Virus record (IMG/VR): IMGVR_UViG_3300025646_000381
Span: 1 to 23,511 of that record
Reading direction: 5' to 3' (one strand)
Length of the DNA stretch: 23,511 bases
Origin: a virus
This document shows positions 8,667 to 16,303 of this stretch, in pieces. Numbering within the stretch: position 1 is the stretch's first letter; each line of letters starts with the position of its first letter. The notes beneath the pieces were generated by a model. That model ran no database searches. It was not told the DNA's origin and saw only the letters and a program-made list of their open reading frames with translations. The position numbers and the translations under genes were made by a program.

Positions 8667-8840
8667 TTATTGTGGAGGATTATCTAAATATTTTGGTGGG
8701 GTTACTCCATCTAAATCTAATTGTGATCCTTCTAACATTATATTTGGAGTGTTTTCTCCTGCTGTGGTGTTTACTGTTGGATTTCCACCATTAAATCCAA
8801 AAATAGTTCCAATTTGTGTTAATTTGTTTAATAGTCCCAT
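8667..8840 (-). CDS. Small 57-residue phage protein between tape measure and baseplate genes
   Basis: A minus-strand frame starts MGLLNKLTQIGTIFGFNGG and ends YLDNPPQ, with VNTTAGENTPNIMLEG in the middle. It fills most of the gap between the tape measure gene (stop at 8870) and the 721-residue gene, whose ATG lies two bases past its stop. The octamer ATATTTAT is on the sense strand 15 bases before its ATG, as at other genes here. No domain or catalytic motif is recognised. The first 14 residues could form an amphipathic helix. Position suggests a small baseplate or tail-initiator component, which is inference only. Confidence 0.6.
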   Translation of the reverse strand: MGLLNKLTQIGTIFGFNGGNPTVNTTAGENTPNIMLEGSQLDLDGVTPPKYLDNPPQ

Positions 8841-8855
8841 AATATGTTTTTGTTT

Positions 8856-8863
8856 ATAAATAT
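8856..8863 (-). promoter_or_regulatory. ATATTTAT motif before the 57-aa gene (candidate late promoter)
   Basis: Sense-strand ATATTTAT followed by AAACA, 15 bases before the ATG at 8840, in the short gap after the tape measure stop. It is one of eight intergenic copies. Promoter activity is inferred from recurrence and placement. Confidence 0.5.
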
Positions 8864-8869
8864 TAAATT

Positions 8870-11686
8870 TTATTGAATTTTTGCAGATGAAATTGACATT
8901 GCGGTTCCTAATTTTGTAGAATCAATAGAAATATTACTATCTTTATTTAGAATTTGAGTTAAAACATTTTCTATAGACATTAATTTATCTACTAATGGTT
9001 GTATGTTTATGGTAGGTGAGGAAACACTTTGTTTGTTATCATCTGATAATAAACCTGGGGCTGCTATGATATCATCATTTTGACGTTTGTTATCATCTGA
9101 TAATAAACCTGGGGCTGCTATAATATCATCATTTGGGCTTAATTCAAATAATCCTCCTTCTTTAGTTGATATTTGAGTTTTACCCTTAGCCGGGGACATA
9201 ATATCACCGGCTTTAGAAAATTTTCGATATAAAGCCATACCTCCCGCAGCGGCTGCTGCTATTGCTGCTATTGCTAAGATAGGTCCTATAATAGGTATCC
9301 CGGCTACAGCCATACCTGCTTTTAAAGCATATTTACCCACATCTACTAAAAATCCTCCAAGTTGTTTTATTCTAGTTTTAACAGCAGCAAATCCTATCCT
9401 ATTTTCGGCTGCTTCAGTTCTTGCTTTTGCTCTTGCTCTAAGATTTTCTAATCCTAAAGATACTTTAGTTTTAGCTGTTGTGATTCCTTCTTGTATATTA
9501 GTTCTAATAGTTGCACCTAGGGTTTTATTTTTATAAAAATTAGCAGCTCTAGAATTTCTTACACTGTCTTTAGTCATCATATTTGCCGCTTTTTGAGCAA
9601 CAGTAGCTTGTTGATCGGTTATTAAGCCTAATTTTTTAGCTATATTAATTCTACCTTGAGTAGTGAATATAGAAAACATATTTTTAAATATAGAACTAGT
9701 TAATAGTTTCCAAGTACCAAACCCAGCTATTAAATAGGGTAGAGAACCACCGGTAATATAATCTAATCCCTTAAATATTTGCCCAATAAATCCAACTATA
9801 GGACCTACTATTTTAGATATTTCAGCAAAAGAATCAACAACCGGAAGTAATGCTTCTCCTAAAGGAACAAATGCCTCTTTTAATTTTTCCATAGTTGCTT
9901 GAAATCTTTCTCCTACAGTTTGAGACGCTAACATATTAGAATATGAATTATCACCTGCTATAGCTCTTGCTTCTTCAATACTTTTTCCTTCTTCTAAAGC
10001 TTTATTAAATTTTTCTTGAACTTCATTCATAGAAGTTCCTAATTTTTCTAACTCTTCTTGTGTTTTAAGAGATTTAGCTAAATCTTCTCTATTCATACCT
10101 ACAGCCTTAGCTAAAGCTTCTTGTTGGATTACATTCATCTTTCCAAATTCAGCGGCTGACCCTATATTTTTAGATATTTCTTCAGTTAAAGTAGATAAAT
10201 CATTTGTTAATGCTGCTTCTCTAGCTTTTTCTAAATTTAGTTGCCTTCCTGTTATTAATTCAGCTGATAATTCATTTGATATAGAAGACTCAAAATCTAA
10301 TAATGAACTTGCTATATTTTCTACTTCTGCTAAACTCATCCCTAATGCAGTTGCCTTGAAAATAGCTTCAGCTAAAGATTTACCTTGAGCATTAAAAGTT
10401 AATAAAGTAGCAGCTGAGGTTTTAGATATTCCTTCTAAGATTTGTTTTTCATTTAAGGCAATACCATATTGGTTATTAAGAGCTGCGGTTTGTCCTAAAA
10501 ATTCTTTAGTTACATCCTCAGCATTTTCTCCAGTTAATAAGGATAAATCACTTATAGTTCCTATAGTTTCTGAGGTTAGACCTGCTAAATCCTTTAAGTC
10601 AGAAAAAGTTTCTAAATTTGCTTCACTAATAACAGCAAAAGTTCCATATCTATTATTTATTTCAGTAAAGGTTTCAGCTAAACCTTGGGTAGTAATATTT
10701 AATAAATAAGAAGAATTAGCAGAGTCATTTAACTCACTTGATAAACCCCGAGCCGCATCATAAGAAATACCAAAGTTTTTAGCTAATTTTCCTGCTCTTT
10801 CATCAGCACTGACCATAGCATCTACTATAAATCCTATAGCCATAACTGCTAAATCTAAAGGAGCAAAAGCTGAGAATAAATTTTCTCCTAAATTTGATAC
10901 AAAATTTCCAGCTATTTTGAATTGGTTATTTATAGTTCCTATATCTTCTCCTGAGCTTTTTAAAACTTCAGCATATGATTCAGCCTCATCTTTAGCATCT
11001 GATATTCCTAATCTTTCACTTAAACTACTTAATCCTAATTTATTTAAAGATTCAGTTATCCCATCTGCTGCTGTACCAGTTAATCCTAATGCATTTTCAA
11101 ATTTTTTAGCTTGTGTTATATTATCTTCTAAAGTCTCAGTTGTTTGTTTTAGATTATTGTCTTCATCCTCTAATAGAGCATTAATGTTTTTTAAAGCTAA
11201 TTCTATTCTTTCTCGTTGCTTTATATCTTTTTCAGTATTTCCTAAAATATCTAATTCTCTTTCTAAAGTTGTTTTAGTATTTTTAGCTATTAATAATTGA
11301 GTGTCAATTTTTTTCTTGTTAGTTTCTAATTCTTTTAAAGAAAGTTTTGATATACCTGATTGAGACTTTTGAATATCAAATGCTATGTCTCCTAATTTTT
11401 TGTATATACTTGTAGCTTCATTAACCCCAGATTTAAAGTTTTTCATTTCATTAACTGATTCTTTAAATCCCTGAACTGCTGATGAAATATCTGAGGTGAA
11501 TTCTTTATATTCTTCTTTAACTGCTTGGGCTATTTTTTTTAATTTTTCAAATTCAGCTACTGTGATTTTAGCAGATTGTGTGGGGAACTCATAAGAATCA
11601 AAATCCTCACCAATTTTAGATGATAATTTTGAAGTTTCTTCTAATAATTTATTATATTCCTTTAATTGATCTGAGTTTAAGTCCAT
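8870..11686 (-). CDS. Tail tape measure protein (938 aa)
   Basis: The length and build are those of a tape measure protein, which sets tail length and is threaded through the tube. Residues 1-250 are mostly coiled-coil helix rich in Lys, Glu, Leu and Ser. Hydrophobic stretches follow near 270-290 (LDLAVMAIGFIVDAMVS) and 785-815 (AGIPIIGPILAIAAIAAAAA), likely membrane-active. Residues about 350-600 are Ala/Glu/Leu-rich helix. The C-terminal 120 residues include a tandem duplication of about 18 residues (DDIIAAPGLLSDDNK twice), coded by 50-base direct repeats at 9031-9080 and 9085-9134. The gene follows the overlapping chaperone pair, the standard place for a tape measure gene. At 938 codons it would specify a tail of roughly 140 nm by the usual 0.15 nm per residue rule. 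Confidence 0.85.
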   Translation of the reverse strand: MDLNSDQLKEYNKLLEETSKLSSKIGEDFDSYEFPTQSAKITVAEFEKLKKIAQAVKEEYKEFTSDISSAVQGFKESVNEMKNFKSGVNEATSIYKKLGDIAFDIQKSQSGISKLSLKELETNKKKIDTQLLIAKNTKTTLERELDILGNTEKDIKQRERIELALKNINALLEDEDNNLKQTTETLEDNITQAKKFENALGLTGTAADGITESLNKLGLSSLSERLGISDAKDEAESYAEVLKSSGEDIGTINNQFKIAGNFVSNLGENLFSAFAPLDLAVMAIGFIVDAMVSADERAGKLAKNFGISYDAARGLSSELNDSANSSYLLNITTQGLAETFTEINNRYGTFAVISEANLETFSDLKDLAGLTSETIGTISDLSLLTGENAEDVTKEFLGQTAALNNQYGIALNEKQILEGISKTSAATLLTFNAQGKSLAEAIFKATALGMSLAEVENIASSLLDFESSISNELSAELITGRQLNLEKAREAALTNDLSTLTEEISKNIGSAAEFGKMNVIQQEALAKAVGMNREDLAKSLKTQEELEKLGTSMNEVQEKFNKALEEGKSIEEARAIAGDNSYSNMLASQTVGERFQATMEKLKEAFVPLGEALLPVVDSFAEISKIVGPIVGFIGQIFKGLDYITGGSLPYLIAGFGTWKLLTSSIFKNMFSIFTTQGRINIAKKLGLITDQQATVAQKAANMMTKDSVRNSRAANFYKNKTLGATIRTNIQEGITTAKTKVSLGLENLRARAKARTEAAENRIGFAAVKTRIKQLGGFLVDVGKYALKAGMAVAGIPIIGPILAIAAIAAAAAGGMALYRKFSKAGDIMSPAKGKTQISTKEGGLFELSPNDDIIAAPGLLSDDNKRQNDDIIAAPGLLSDDNKQSVSSPTINIQPLVDKLMSIENVLTQILNKDSNISIDSTKLGTAMSISSAKIQ
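9031..9134 (-). repeat. 54-base tandem duplication inside the tape measure gene
   Basis: Two 50-base copies (9031-9080 and 9085-9134) start 54 bases apart and differ at one position (gctatgatatc versus gctataatatc). The 54-base unit keeps the reading frame and gives two copies of DDIIAAPGLLSDDNK in the protein. The near identity suggests a recent duplication. Confidence 0.9.
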
Positions 11687-11708
11687 TTGAATAAGATATT
11701 ATATAACA

Positions 11709-11716
11709 ATAAATAT
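11709..11716 (-). promoter_or_regulatory. ATATTTAT motif before the tape measure gene (candidate late promoter)
   Basis: Sense-strand ATATTTAT followed by TGTTATATAA, 22 bases before the tape measure ATG. It lies directly after a hairpin at 11717-11742. Promoter function is inferred from the recurring motif. Confidence 0.5.
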
Positions 11717-11742
11717 GGGAATATCATTTTTTTGATACCCCC
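11717..11742 (-). other. Hairpin at the end of the gp51-like gene
   Basis: On the minus strand GGGGGTATCA, a six-A loop and TGATATTCCC can form a 10-bp stem with two G-U pairs. It spans the stop region of the 104-residue gene and directly precedes an ATATTTAT motif. There is no T-tract after it, so it may be a weak terminator, a processing signal or chance. Confidence 0.35.
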
Positions 11743-12038
11743 ACATTATAAGAAGTTTTATTGTTATTTTTTAAAAAATCAGGAATATTAACATTTCCCT
11801 TTTCATCAATTATGTTATGAACATTACTATTTTGGGATTTTTGGTATTCCTGAGTTTCTTTATCATACCATTCTTTTATTTTATTAAAAGTAAACTTTCT
11901 TAACCATATAGGCATATTATAAACTGTATTATAATCATATCCTCCTTTCCCATGGAAAACAATATCATGGATTTGTGAAAATAAATAAATTCTATAATCA
12001 GATGTCAGGCCAAAAAAAGGTAGTGTTAATAGGAACAT
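11724..12038 (-). CDS. Small gp51-like tail/baseplate assembly protein, possibly made by frameshift fusion
   Basis: The frame encodes 104 residues. FFGLTSDYRIYLFSQIHDI, HGKGGYDYNTVYNMPIWLRK and FTFNKIKEWYDKE form a conserved core I recognise from marine T4-like phages, where it sits between the gp26-like and tape measure genes. T4 gp51 assists baseplate hub assembly. The frame overlaps the end of the gp26-like gene by 41 bases. One option is independent initiation at ATG 12038: GAGGAGG lies 6 bases before it, rare here. The other is ribosomal frameshifting on a T7 run (12014-12020) shared with the upstream frame, giving a G/GT-like fusion. The first ten residues (MFLLTLPFFG) look less conserved, which leans toward the fusion. 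Confidence 0.72.
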   Translation of the reverse strand: MFLLTLPFFGLTSDYRIYLFSQIHDIVFHGKGGYDYNTVYNMPIWLRKFTFNKIKEWYDKETQEYQKSQNSNVHNIIDEKGNVNIPDFLKNNNKTSYNVGVSKK

Positions 12039-12735
12039 TAACGTCCTCCTCTACGCTATTAGAATTTAAATATGGGAATTTTAATTCAATATCAGGTTGA
12101 ATTTCTTTGATATAAGATCTTAAAGCTCTAGAGTCTCTGGCTAATAAATAATTATCAACAAATTCTCTAATATGCTTTTTATCAACTTCACCATTTACAG
12201 ATGTTATTATATATTTCATTCGAGTTGAAATTTCAGGATTGGAATTTTTATTAATTTTTTTTAATCCTTTAATTTCTTGTTCTATCAATTTATCATCTTT
12301 TTGGGTTAAAAGTCTAAAAGTTATTGATGTATCAGAATTAGGTAAAATAAAACTAAATTCATTTTTACCTTCAATAGTAAGACTTTCATCTAAGTATTTA
12401 GCATTTAACTTAGATAAATCTATAGTAATTTCTTCTCCCTCATAATTAAACGTATAATCTTTACCATAACCTAATATGCGAGCCGCAACTAATAAAGCAT
12501 TTTTATCTCCTATAAGTAGATCATCTAAATTAACTTTAGATACAATAAGAGATTTTAATAACTCATCAAGTACGGTGCCATTTTTAATATAATTTTGATT
12601 GGTTAGGATATCCTCTTCTTTAGCAGTCATATACTTCATTTCAATTTTACCGCTTGATAAAGGATTGTCTTTTGGATACAAAAAACCTTTTGAAGGTAAC
12701 TCAATAGTTTCAGTTGGGAATTTAAATTCATTCAT
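11998..12735 (-). CDS. gp26-like baseplate/tail assembly chaperone (245 aa)
   Basis: The N-terminal region matches the T4 gp26-type family (PF12322-like): IELPSKGFLYPKDNPLSSG (11-29), KYMTAKEEDILTNQNYIKNG (34-53), TVLDELLKSLIV and GDKNALLVAARILGYG (76-91). In T4 the family is annotated as a baseplate hub/assembly component. In many myophages and siphophages a protein with this fold sits just upstream of the tape measure and acts as a tail assembly chaperone. The gene follows a terminator and an ATATTTAT motif 31 bases before its ATG, so it probably heads a transcription unit. Its last codons cross a T7 run and overlap the 104-residue gene. Family confidence is good; hub part versus chaperone is unresolved. 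Confidence 0.82.
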   Translation of the reverse strand: MNEFKFPTETIELPSKGFLYPKDNPLSSGKIEMKYMTAKEEDILTNQNYIKNGTVLDELLKSLIVSKVNLDDLLIGDKNALLVAARILGYGKDYTFNYEGEEITIDLSKLNAKYLDESLTIEGKNEFSFILPNSDTSITFRLLTQKDDKLIEQEIKGLKKINKNSNPEISTRMKYIITSVNGEVDKKHIREFVDNYLLARDSRALRSYIKEIQPDIELKFPYLNSNSVEEDVNVPINTTFFWPDI

Positions 12736-12766
12736 AGATTTTATTTTTTTAAAACGTTTTCTTATA

Positions 12767-12774
12767 ATAAATAT
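12767..12774 (-). promoter_or_regulatory. ATATTTAT motif after the tail-tube terminator (candidate late promoter)
   Basis: Sense-strand ATATTTAT followed by TATAAGAAAA, 31 bases before the gp26-like ATG and 5 bases past the T-tract of the terminator at 12780-12811. The terminator-then-motif order also occurs at 19115 and 20838. Confidence 0.6.
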
Positions 12775-12779
12775 ACATT

Positions 12780-12811
12780 AAAAAAGGAAAGCCCACCAAA
12801 AGTGGACTTTC
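12780..12811 (-). terminator. Rho-independent terminator after the tail tube gene
   Basis: On the minus strand GAAAGTCCAC, loop TTTTG and GTGGGCTTTC form a 10-bp stem with one G-T wobble, followed by C and a run of six T. It lies 20 bases past the tail tube stop and separates that unit from the gp26-like gene. Confidence 0.9.
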
Positions 12812-12830
12812 TTTCAAAAGTATTTTAAAA

Positions 12831-13319
12831 TTAAAAATTCAATACTGCGTAATCAATACCTAAAGTTATGTCTAACACAACAGCACTATTTTCTGTATCC
12901 CAAGCAAATTCTGGGAAACTAGCTGTTTTAATATATGCTCCTTTTAAGATCCACTCAGAAACAATATCACCTACAGGTCCTAAAACATTAAGAGTTAAAT
13001 CTTTCTTATAGAAGTCAGAATAACCATCTCTACCTGTCACAGACTCATGATGTAATCTTACCCATTCCATTACAGCCTGAGCACCTGAAGGAGTAATAGG
13101 ATCAAATAAAGTTAATGATACATCACTCCATTTGGATTTACCTTTAACTTTTCTTAACACATTTATATGGTTAAGAACTACTTCTCCATTTTCTATATTA
13201 AAACCCGACACTTTTTTAATCATGAAACTTGGAAAACCATCTGCATAAAGGATAAATCTATTGGCCTGTTTAGGCTCAAAGGCTGTAAAAAATATTTCGT
13301 TTGGATCTAATATTGCCAT
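12831..13319 (-). CDS. Tail tube protein (gp19-like)
   Basis: This 162-residue protein is T4 gp19-sized and gp19-like. It starts MAILDPNEIFFTAFEPKQAN and shows the tube-fold patterns RFILYADGFPSFMIKKVSGF (21-40) and KWSDVSLTLFDPITPSG, then AVMEWVRLHHESVTGRDGY with the DITLGIDYAVLNF end. Tube subunits stack as hexamers inside the sheath and carry DNA. It follows the sheath gene, the universal order in contractile tails, and is followed by a strong terminator. An ATATTTAT motif lies 23 bases before its ATG, consistent with separate high-level expression. It lacks a Shine-Dalgarno sequence; the leader is A-rich. Confidence 0.93.
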   Translation of the reverse strand: MAILDPNEIFFTAFEPKQANRFILYADGFPSFMIKKVSGFNIENGEVVLNHINVLRKVKGKSKWSDVSLTLFDPITPSGAQAVMEWVRLHHESVTGRDGYSDFYKKDLTLNVLGPVGDIVSEWILKGAYIKTASFPEFAWDTENSAVVLDITLGIDYAVLNF

Positions 13320-13342
13320 TGTATTTGTTTTTAAGTTTTATT

Positions 13343-13350
13343 ATAAATAT
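13343..13350 (-). promoter_or_regulatory. ATATTTAT motif before the tail tube gene (candidate late promoter)
   Basis: Sense-strand ATATTTAT followed by AATAAAAC in the 46-base gap between sheath and tube genes, 23 bases before the tube ATG. No terminator lies between the two genes, so it would add transcription to read-through. Confidence 0.55.
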
Positions 13351-13365
13351 TCAGCTTTAAATTTT

Positions 13366-15096
13366 TTATGCAGGGAATTCAGCTCCTGTAGGTAATATAT
13401 TGAAATCAAGTATTACAAATTCAGCAGTTCTAGCAGGTTGAATAAAAATCTGACCTACTAATTGATTTCTATCAATTACATCTCCAGTATTATTAGTATC
13501 ATCCATTACTACTTTAAAAGCAAATAAACCTTGTCTTTGTTGTACACTTTCTAAATAAGGATTTACTTGGCTTAAGAAACTATTTCTTGTTGCTATTGTA
13601 TTTTGATCAAATACTAAGTTATTTGCAATTTGTGAAATAAATGACTTAAGTGCAATTAACAATCTTCTAACATTTACTCTATCAAGTGCAGTTGCTCTAG
13701 TTTGCAAGGTCTTTTGACCAAATACTACAACTCCAGCATTTGGGAAAGTTGCTATTGGATTGACTTTTCCTTGATATAAAGTATCTCTATCAGTATTTGG
13801 TAATTTTCTTTCTGCTCTTACTACAGTTGATAAAGTACCTCTATTTAAACCTGCAGGGGCAAACCAAGGAGCTGCTATTCTATCATTAAATGCATATACT
13901 CCAGGGATTAGTGTAGAAGCAGGTACCCAAACTGCTTGACCTGTATCAGGGTCAACTACTTGACACCAAGGCCAGTACATCGCAGCATAACTTGTATTAC
14001 GAGTACCAGCTTCAGTTACTGCTCCTTGAACTGTATCTCCATATAATACAGGATCAATAACTGCGATTGCATCCCCTCTAGTTTGAGTATTAGATATTAA
14101 AGTTGTTATAGTTGAAGTATGACCTGCAGCAGCATTGATCATACCAGGTAAAGAGATAACATTATATTGAAATTCATCTTTATTTGCTAATAATCCTAAA
14201 GCATCTGTATAGTCACTTCCTGTTAAACCTTGTGAATTAGCTGAAGTTATATTTTGATAATATCTATCTCCTCCTGCAATTGTACTAATAATGTCTCCTG
14301 ATGCGTTCTCGAATGAACCACTTGCCACTACAGGAACCAAATTTGCATATTGAGTTTTTCCATTTCCTGCATTATCAAAATAATTAGGGGTTGGATTGTT
14401 TACTGAACTAACATAAACATATGAGCTCTTATTAGGATATGAACCTGACATTTGCAGATATGAAGAAGCCCCACTACCTTGTAATGTTAGTACTTGATCA
14501 CCAATTATTTTAGATATGTAATTTTCTGAAAAAGGATCAAGTGAGATATTAGCATATGTTTCTAAGATGGTTTTCTCATTTGTAATGTCATTTCCTCTTC
14601 TAATTAAGAGTGTAAATGTACCTGATCCTGTACTAGCTTGAGAAATTTCCCATCTAATATTATCTTTAGATCCACTTTCTAAGGCTCCATTTGAATCTTC
14701 TGAGCTAGTTGAATTTTGAATAATTCCTTTTGAAATAGTTCTAAGTTCAAAAGCTATATCACTATTACTATTACTAATAGCAGTTGAAGTTGCAGAAGTA
14801 AAATTAGAGAAACCACCTGATACTACTCTAGTAACTAAAAGAGTTTCACCTCCTTCATTAAAGTAATTATAGGCGGCAATTGAAGTTAAGAAAGTATAAA
14901 CTTGTCCTCCACTAGTAAAAGTAGTTCCAAATTTATTTTGGTAATCACTATATGAAGTTACCAAAGTAGGTACATAAGGAGCACCTTTAACTGTAGGACC
15001 TACTAAAGCAGCCCCAGCTTCTACAGGTGCGGGTTGGATAAATGACTGGTCGTTTTCTCTTGCAAATACACCAGGTGATACTATTTGTTCTGCCAT
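13366..15096 (-). CDS. Tail sheath protein (gp18-like)
   Basis: The N-terminus MAEQIVSPGVFARENDQSF is the classic sheath start (xxxSPGVxxxExD). It is followed by AALVGPTVKGAPYVPTLVTS (about 29-48) and SDYQNKFG. The C-terminal domain (about 470-576) has the conserved pattern RRLLIALKSFISQIANNLVF, later GQIFIQPARTAEFVILDFN, which makes inter-subunit strands in sheath families. At 576 residues it is shorter than T4 gp18 (659), with a smaller variable outer insertion at about 100-300, rich in Ser, Asn and Gly. Sheath subunits contract to drive the tube into the host. It lies between the small coiled-coil gene and the tube gene, with an A-rich leader and no Shine-Dalgarno. Confidence 0.95.
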   Translation of the reverse strand: MAEQIVSPGVFARENDQSFIQPAPVEAGAALVGPTVKGAPYVPTLVTSYSDYQNKFGTTFTSGGQVYTFLTSIAAYNYFNEGGETLLVTRVVSGGFSNFTSATSTAISNSNSDIAFELRTISKGIIQNSTSSEDSNGALESGSKDNIRWEISQASTGSGTFTLLIRRGNDITNEKTILETYANISLDPFSENYISKIIGDQVLTLQGSGASSYLQMSGSYPNKSSYVYVSSVNNPTPNYFDNAGNGKTQYANLVPVVASGSFENASGDIISTIAGGDRYYQNITSANSQGLTGSDYTDALGLLANKDEFQYNVISLPGMINAAAGHTSTITTLISNTQTRGDAIAVIDPVLYGDTVQGAVTEAGTRNTSYAAMYWPWCQVVDPDTGQAVWVPASTLIPGVYAFNDRIAAPWFAPAGLNRGTLSTVVRAERKLPNTDRDTLYQGKVNPIATFPNAGVVVFGQKTLQTRATALDRVNVRRLLIALKSFISQIANNLVFDQNTIATRNSFLSQVNPYLESVQQRQGLFAFKVVMDDTNNTGDVIDRNQLVGQIFIQPARTAEFVILDFNILPTGAEFPA

Positions 15097-15112
15097 TTTT
15101 TAATTTTTATTT

Positions 15113-15367
15113 TTATTCTAATTTTGTAAAATAACCAGATTCTATATCTATAGAACCATTACCATATTTTTGGGTTAATTGATTTCCAATTAGTTCTTCT
15201 TCTTCTTTTAATTTACTTAATTGATCAATTGCAGTTTCTTTTTGAAGTTCCAAATTTTGGATTTCATACTCTAATTGACCAAACTTAACAACTAATTGAT
15301 TTTGCTTTTCTTGCAACAACTTCAGTGATTGAAGTTCTTCTTGAGATAACTTGACTTTATTGTTCAT
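15113..15367 (-). CDS. Small coiled-coil protein (84 aa)
   Basis: The protein is almost wholly helical and charged: KLSQEELQSLKLLQEKQNQL, then EYEIQNLELQKETAIDQLSK, then LKEEEELIGNQLTQKYGNGS. Regular Leu/Ile spacing predicts a coiled coil over about residues 5-70. It ends with a short non-helical tail (IDIESGYFTKLE). It lies between the gp15-like gene (30 bases upstream) and the sheath gene (16 bases downstream), with an ATATTTAT motif only 3 bases before its ATG. Similar small coiled-coil proteins are common between neck and sheath genes in T4-like phages of AT-rich hosts, without a known role. It could be an assembly factor. Confidence 0.7.
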   Translation of the reverse strand: MNNKVKLSQEELQSLKLLQEKQNQLVVKFGQLEYEIQNLELQKETAIDQLSKLKEEEELIGNQLTQKYGNGSIDIESGYFTKLE

Positions 15368-15370
15368 TTT

Positions 15371-15378
15371 ATAAATAT
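15371..15378 (-). promoter_or_regulatory. ATATTTAT motif before the coiled-coil gene (candidate late promoter)
   Basis: Sense-strand ATATTTAT followed by AAA and then the ATG at 15367. The 3-base spacing would give a leaderless or nearly leaderless transcript for that gene, so its main target may be the sheath gene downstream. Confidence 0.45.
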
Positions 15379-15397
15379 TAAAAAGATTTCAAAAACA

Positions 15398-16303
15398 TTA
15401 AAAATTTATATCTGTGTTATTTGGATTATTTGTATCAATTTGATTTTGGTTTCCAATTTGATTTATATCTGCTACAGTTTCTATACCAAATACTACTTGT
15501 GATTTAGTTGACATTTTCTTTTGTGATAAAATATCTCTTTGAGGAACATCAGGAACTATATAACCATACATATTAATTCCAAATGTAGACTTAACTACTC
15601 TTTCACTTCCTTCACTTAATTCTATTGCAGTAGTAAATGAATCAATTCCTGCCTTAAATTTAAAACGCTCAGGATTTCCCCAATATGAATCTGCTGCATA
15701 ATTTATAGCCTCTACTATTTTATTCATTTGTTCTACATAGTAAGTATAAATTACACATTCATATGAGATATTTACATAATCTGGGATTGTAACTGCATAT
15801 AATTGCTTTTCAGGGATACGATTATTTAGAATATTAAATTTATCATAAGTGTTTCTAGTAGTATATTTACTTTGGAAGTAATAATAATTTAATGGATGAT
15901 TGGCATCTAATTTAGTTGTAAGTTTAACACGATTAATATTATTTCGCTTAAACATTAAAATAGGAGCCATTATTTTCCCATTCTTATCTCTATAAAAGCC
16001 ATCTTTTTGAACTGATTTCCATCTTTCAGGATTCCCATAAATAATAGGTACATTAATACGTTGCCCATTTTGTATCACATAAGGCTTAATTACCTCATTA
16101 AAGTAATACATAATAGATTCATCAACATCTTTAATACTTACAACTAATGGTTTTGTGGTATCATTTTTAAAAGAAATTTCATTTCCTCTATTTAACTCAC
16201 CTGAAGTATTAGGATTACCTCTAGTAGTATCATAAGGATTAATAAGAGAGTTACTTATCTCCTTTTGAGTTTTGGGTATAGGAGTTTTTCCTTGATTTGC
16301 CAT
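15398..16303 (-). CDS. Tail terminator / sheath stabiliser (gp15-like)
   Basis: This 301-residue protein resembles T4 gp15 (272 residues), which caps the tail tube and sheath and joins the tail to the neck. Typical patterns are VDESIMYYFNEVIKPYVIQN, RINVPIIYGNPERWKSVQ, and IPDYVNISYECVIYTYYVEQ before MNKIVEAINYAADSYWG; the core ends with the INMYGYIVPD strand. The first 50 and last 30 residues are Asn/Thr-rich and probably disordered. The start shares one base with the preceding stop (TAATG). Its order after gp13- and gp14-like genes and before the sheath matches T4. Confidence 0.87.
   Translation of the reverse strand: MANQGKTPIPKTQKEISNSLINPYDTTRGNPNTSGELNRGNEISFKNDTTKPLVVSIKDVDESIMYYFNEVIKPYVIQNGQRINVPIIYGNPERWKSVQKDGFYRDKNGKIMAPILMFKRNNINRVKLTTKLDANHPLNYYYFQSKYTTRNTYDKFNILNNRIPEKQLYAVTIPDYVNISYECVIYTYYVEQMNKIVEAINYAADSYWGNPERFKFKAGIDSFTTAIELSEGSERVVKSTFGINMYGYIVPDVPQRDILSQKKMSTKSQVVFGIETVADINQIGNQNQIDTNNPNNTDINF

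Noticed and set aside
9031-9134. Direct repeats as a possible CRISPR array
   Set aside because: Only two copies, separated by 4 bases, inside a coding frame. It is a tandem duplication.
10917-11300. 127-codon plus-strand open frame
   Set aside because: Antisense to the helical part of the tape measure gene. Its Leu/Ser/Phe-rich composition is what reverse reading of Lys/Glu/Leu codons gives.
11717-11742. Strong intrinsic terminator before the tape measure gene
   Set aside because: The stem has two G-U pairs and no T-tract, so it is listed only as a hairpin with low confidence.
12239-12781. Two short plus-strand open frames (12239-12445, 12599-12781)
   Set aside because: Both lie opposite the gp26-like gene, without a leader or motif.
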